NCBI GenBank assembly: GCA_039815505.1
Contig: JBCBZE010000139.1
Span: forward strand, 1-8,321
Length of the DNA: 8,321 nucleotides
Direction of reading: 5' to 3'
DNA from: CANLWN01 sp039815505
GTDB taxonomy: Bacteria; Bacteroidota; Bacteroidia; Flavobacteriales; Flavobacteriaceae
Shown here: positions 6,042-8,321 of the stretch, in pieces
How positions within the stretch are numbered: position 1 is the first letter of the stretch
How the letters are laid out: each line of letters opens with the position of its first letter
Program-made: the position numbers and the translations under genes
The notes under the pieces: generated by a model
Seen by the model: only the letters and a program-made list of their open reading frames with translations
Told to the model about the DNA's origin: nothing
The model's database searches: none

Positions 6042-6614
6042 TTATGATCCAAATTCTTTTTCTATTTCCAAGATACAGGCATCATCCATTTCTTGGGGGG
6101 CCGATTGGTTTACTTGCCAATGATCATCTAAAAGTGAGGAGTAACAGATCTTAATTCGTAAAGAATTTATGCGCTTCTCCAGTATCCGGGTCTCATCTGT
6201 CCATTCCAAAAAAATCAGGTTTACTTCTTCGTCCGGTGTCACCATTTCGTCCCTTATGTTGCCTTCTGTACTGATAATACTGTAATCTATTTTCTTTGAT
6301 TCCGGCGCCAAGACCTGTAAAATATCAAACCAATCCTTGAAATAAACGCTGTCATTATAAATTTGATATGAATTTATTTTTGCCAATCCATTACCACTAT
6401 TTTTTAAGGTTATGCCAAACCCTTTGGAATTGTATACTTTCCCAATAGTCAAATAAGGGTACATGGATGCTTTTTGCTGAACTCTCATAATGCGCACCTC
6501 TTGCACCAACACGATCAGTGTACAAATACTTATAAATAATGCGGTGCTGGCTATGATTATATTAATATTTACCTTCTTAATAAATTCAATGCTTTTAGAT
6601 AGTAGCTTTTTCAT
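6042..6614 (-). CDS. Conserved hypothetical membrane-anchored protein
   Basis: The 190-residue protein has a basic N-terminus and one strong membrane helix (about 17-38, INIIIASTALFISICTLIVL). A short helical stretch, QEVRIMRVQQKA (38-49), follows, and then a probable beta-rich soluble domain. The visible pattern is MYPYLTIGKVY (51-61), GFGITLKNSGNGLAKI (65-80), EVNLIFLEWTD (130-140), then LRIKICYSSLLDDHWQV (152-168). This N-G-x-G-x-A pattern followed by ICYSS...W is seen in a widespread uncharacterised family of bacterial single-helix membrane proteins, as far as I can recall, with no established function. The helix orientation is uncertain: the positive charges before it suggest the soluble part lies outside the cytoplasm. 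The start codon is 2 bp after the S41 peptidase stop (TAA-aa-ATG), so the two genes are almost certainly translated from one message, and a functional link to the peptidase is plausible but unproven. Confidence 0.8.
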   Translation of the reverse strand: MKKLLSKSIEFIKKVNINIIIASTALFISICTLIVLVQEVRIMRVQQKASMYPYLTIGKVYNSKGFGITLKNSGNGLAKINSYQIYNDSVYFKDWFDILQVLAPESKKIDYSIISTEGNIRDEMVTPDEEVNLIFLEWTDETRILEKRINSLRIKICYSSLLDDHWQVNQSAPQEMDDACILEIEKEFGS

Positions 6615-6616
6615 TT

Positions 6617-8321
6617 TTACTTGTTTTTTTTCTCGATTATCTCAAAAACTTTTTGCATTTCGGTATCAACGCCATTCACAAGATCGGGAATGTTCTTTTT
6701 TACTAAAATGTCCGGGCGTACCCCGCCATCATAGGTTTCATCGGTTTCCTTAAGAATCTGGATGCCGAAGACCGGAATATCTACCTCTATCCTTGAATTA
6801 GGTAATCGCAAAAAGAACATGTAGCCGCCATTTAACCCTTTTTGGTTACCCCCGGTTTCTTGGCCCACCAAAGTGGCAAGTTTATATTTTTTGGCATAAG
6901 TGGCCATGATATGCGTAGCGGAACTATTTTCTGCATTCACCAACAAATACACGCTTCCGTCAAAATTATTTTTTTCTGGCTTAAAGGTTTGGCCTGTTGC
7001 AGCGTAAGCATTTTTTAGTTTATACCTGCCATTACCTATATATTTTAACTTTTTGCCCCAATCATAAGGTTTTTTATCCCACGTGCTTATATATGATTTA
7101 AGTGCTTCGGGGATTTTTCTATAACGTGTGGTATTTGCCGGAATTTCAATGGTTATAGGGTCACTGATTATCCTTTCCATAATGTACTCGGCTACCACGG
7201 TATCCCCACCCTCGTTTCCTCTAATGTCTATGACCAGGTTTTCGATTTTTTCCGATCTAATGGTTTCAAAAGCATTATTTATAAAACTTTTCCAATCAAA
7301 ATCTGTACTGAATACTGCAAAAGATTCCATTTTTAGATATGCCGTTTTGTTTTTCAACAGCTTAAAATCCCATCCATTTTCAAAGGAATTGCCATAATCG
7401 GTGTATTTTTTCATGAACAGGGCATTTCTTCGGGTTTTGGAAATTGCTTTAACGGTGGTTATCAAGGTATCTCCGGTTAAGTGATTTTTTAGTTTTAATC
7501 GAAAAGAGTCTTTTCTTCCAAATTCCAACGGATAAAAAATATCGAATAATTCAAACTTTGATGAACCACTTAGTGTAAGACGCTGTAAGCGTTTTTCATA
7601 GTTGTTTCCATCAGATGTAATGTACGTGGCTAAACGTGTCATGACTTCCTGGGCCGGAACGGAATCAATGGAAAGAATTTCATGGCCATATTGTAACTGC
7701 TCATTTTCCGTAGCATTCTTATCCACAAAAATTTGCTTTCCAATACGTTTAAAGCTAAAAGGAAGTTTGTCCGCTTGAAAAAAGATGGCCTTTTTAATAT
7801 CTGGCCCTTGGTTCCATGGATTTGTAAACGTATGACTACACTTTATTTTCGTTGTAAATCGGGATAGGGTTTTGTAGGCGTTGGTAAGTGTTGGATTTGC
7901 TAGCATTTCTGCTTCTAGTTCTTCAAAATCCCTTTCTAGCAAGAGAGAATCACGATATTTATAAAGATTGGGATGTATATATGTTATTGCTTCTCTGAGT
8001 ACTTTGACATCTTCTTGGATTTGATACACCGAATAGTTTAATTTTTCAATTTTCCCATCATCATAGCTGCTATATTCATTGAAGATCTGGACTACCGTCT
8101 GTGGTTGGGCTTTGAACCAGGTAATACGTTTGTCCGCACCCTGTAATTCCTCATGACCATCTGCGGTATATGTATACCTGAGGTTGCGCTTAGCAGTATT
8201 AAATGTGATGGTGGTTTCATATATGCCGTCTCCATCGATATCTGTCATTGGGTATTCCTTGTTCCAATCCAAAGGCGCTATATTTCCTTTTAGACCAACT
8301 GTTTTCGGTCTTTGTTCGCTC
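6617..8321 (-). CDS. S41-family peptidase with N-terminal beta-sandwich domain (N-terminus beyond the right edge)
   Basis: The frame is open to the right edge (567 residues visible). A TTG at 8272 sits in mid-domain and is not the true start; the signal peptide presumably lies outside. Residue numbers count from the edge. Residues about 6-66 look like an E-set/CBM20-48-like sandwich: KTVGLKGNIAPL, then TDIDGDGIYETTITF and LRYTYTADGHEELQG. A helical segment ends in TTKIKCSHTFTNPW (156-169). A PDZ-like part carries HEILSIDSVPAQEVM (213-227). The S41 core has AYLKMESFAVF, NLVIDIRGNEGGD (361-373), LLVNAENSSATHIMATYAK and GQETGGNQKGLNGG (486-499), then the end motif DGGVRPDI. By alignment with CtpA, Ser467 is the nucleophile. 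The usual CtpA lysine position holds Asn, while a Ser162-His163 pair recalls tricorn protease, suggesting a tricorn-like catalytic set. It probably acts in the periplasm or outside the cell; the substrate is unknown. The membrane-protein gene follows after 2 bp. Confidence 0.9.
   Translation of the reverse strand, partial: SEQRPKTVGLKGNIAPLDWNKEYPMTDIDGDGIYETTITFNTAKRNLRYTYTADGHEELQGADKRITWFKAQPQTVVQIFNEYSSYDDGKIEKLNYSVYQIQEDVKVLREAITYIHPNLYKYRDSLLLERDFEELEAEMLANPTLTNAYKTLSRFTTKIKCSHTFTNPWNQGPDIKKAIFFQADKLPFSFKRIGKQIFVDKNATENEQLQYGHEILSIDSVPAQEVMTRLATYITSDGNNYEKRLQRLTLSGSSKFELFDIFYPLEFGRKDSFRLKLKNHLTGDTLITTVKAISKTRRNALFMKKYTDYGNSFENGWDFKLLKNKTAYLKMESFAVFSTDFDWKSFINNAFETIRSEKIENLVIDIRGNEGGDTVVAEYIMERIISDPITIEIPANTTRYRKIPEALKSYISTWDKKPYDWGKKLKYIGNGRYKLKNAYAATGQTFKPEKNNFDGSVYLLVNAENSSATHIMATYAKKYKLATLVGQETGGNQKGLNGGYMFFLRLPNSRIEVDIPVFGIQILKETDETYDGGVRPDILVKKNIPDLVNGVDTEMQKVFEIIEKKNK

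Noticed and set aside
1..8321. CRISPR array, phage, insertion sequence or attachment site
   Set aside because: No spaced repeats, transposase or integrase motifs, terminal inverted repeats or tRNA fragments were seen on either strand.

Overview
The window looks like a chromosomal segment of a member of the Bacteroidota, most likely a marine-type Flavobacteriaceae. This is inferred from AT-rich DNA, starts without Shine-Dalgarno sequences, one good -7 box of the TAnnTTTG type, a Bacteroidota-style domain mix (S41 peptidase with an N-terminal beta-sandwich, OmpA lipoprotein with coiled coil, HsdR_N-like protein beside holA) and protein sequences of flavobacterial character. There is no sign of phage, insertion sequence, CRISPR, tRNA or rRNA.

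Layout. Positions 1-1232 (minus) hold the N-terminal 410 residues of a membrane sensor histidine kinase cut by the left edge. It diverges across a 108-bp AT-rich gap from a YciO-type Sua5/YrdC-family gene (1341-1961, plus). That gene converges on an OmpA-family lipoprotein gene (2016-2867, minus), with a strong bidirectional hairpin terminator between them. Upstream of the lipoprotein gene, on the same strand, are a GT2 glycosyltransferase (2942-3943) and a small stand-alone PD-(D/E)XK nuclease-like protein (3956-4402), only 12 bp apart. The nuclease-like gene diverges, with 26 bp between start codons, from holA (4429-5430, plus), the DNA polymerase III delta subunit. holA abuts a convergent DoxX-family membrane protein gene (5432-5809, minus), with one base between the stop codons. 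After a 232-bp gap come a hypothetical membrane-anchored protein (6042-6614, minus) and, 2 bp upstream of it, an S41-family peptidase (6617 to the right edge, minus), whose N-terminus lies outside the window.

How the genes fit together. Most are housekeeping or envelope functions: clamp loading (holA), possible tRNA-modification-related chemistry (YciO type), peptidoglycan anchoring (OmpA domain), glycan synthesis (GT2), envelope sensing (histidine kinase) and extracytoplasmic proteolysis (S41). The clearest transcription units are nuclease-like gene to glycosyltransferase, with the lipoprotein gene having its own candidate promoter, and S41 peptidase to membrane protein.

I do not see a convincing new multi-gene system. 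The points most worth a second look are the histidine-rich H-box of the kinase, its HBM-like sensor signature, the stand-alone nuclease fold next to holA, the tricorn-like rather than CtpA-like catalytic residues of the S41 protein, and the tightly coupled unknown membrane protein beside it.
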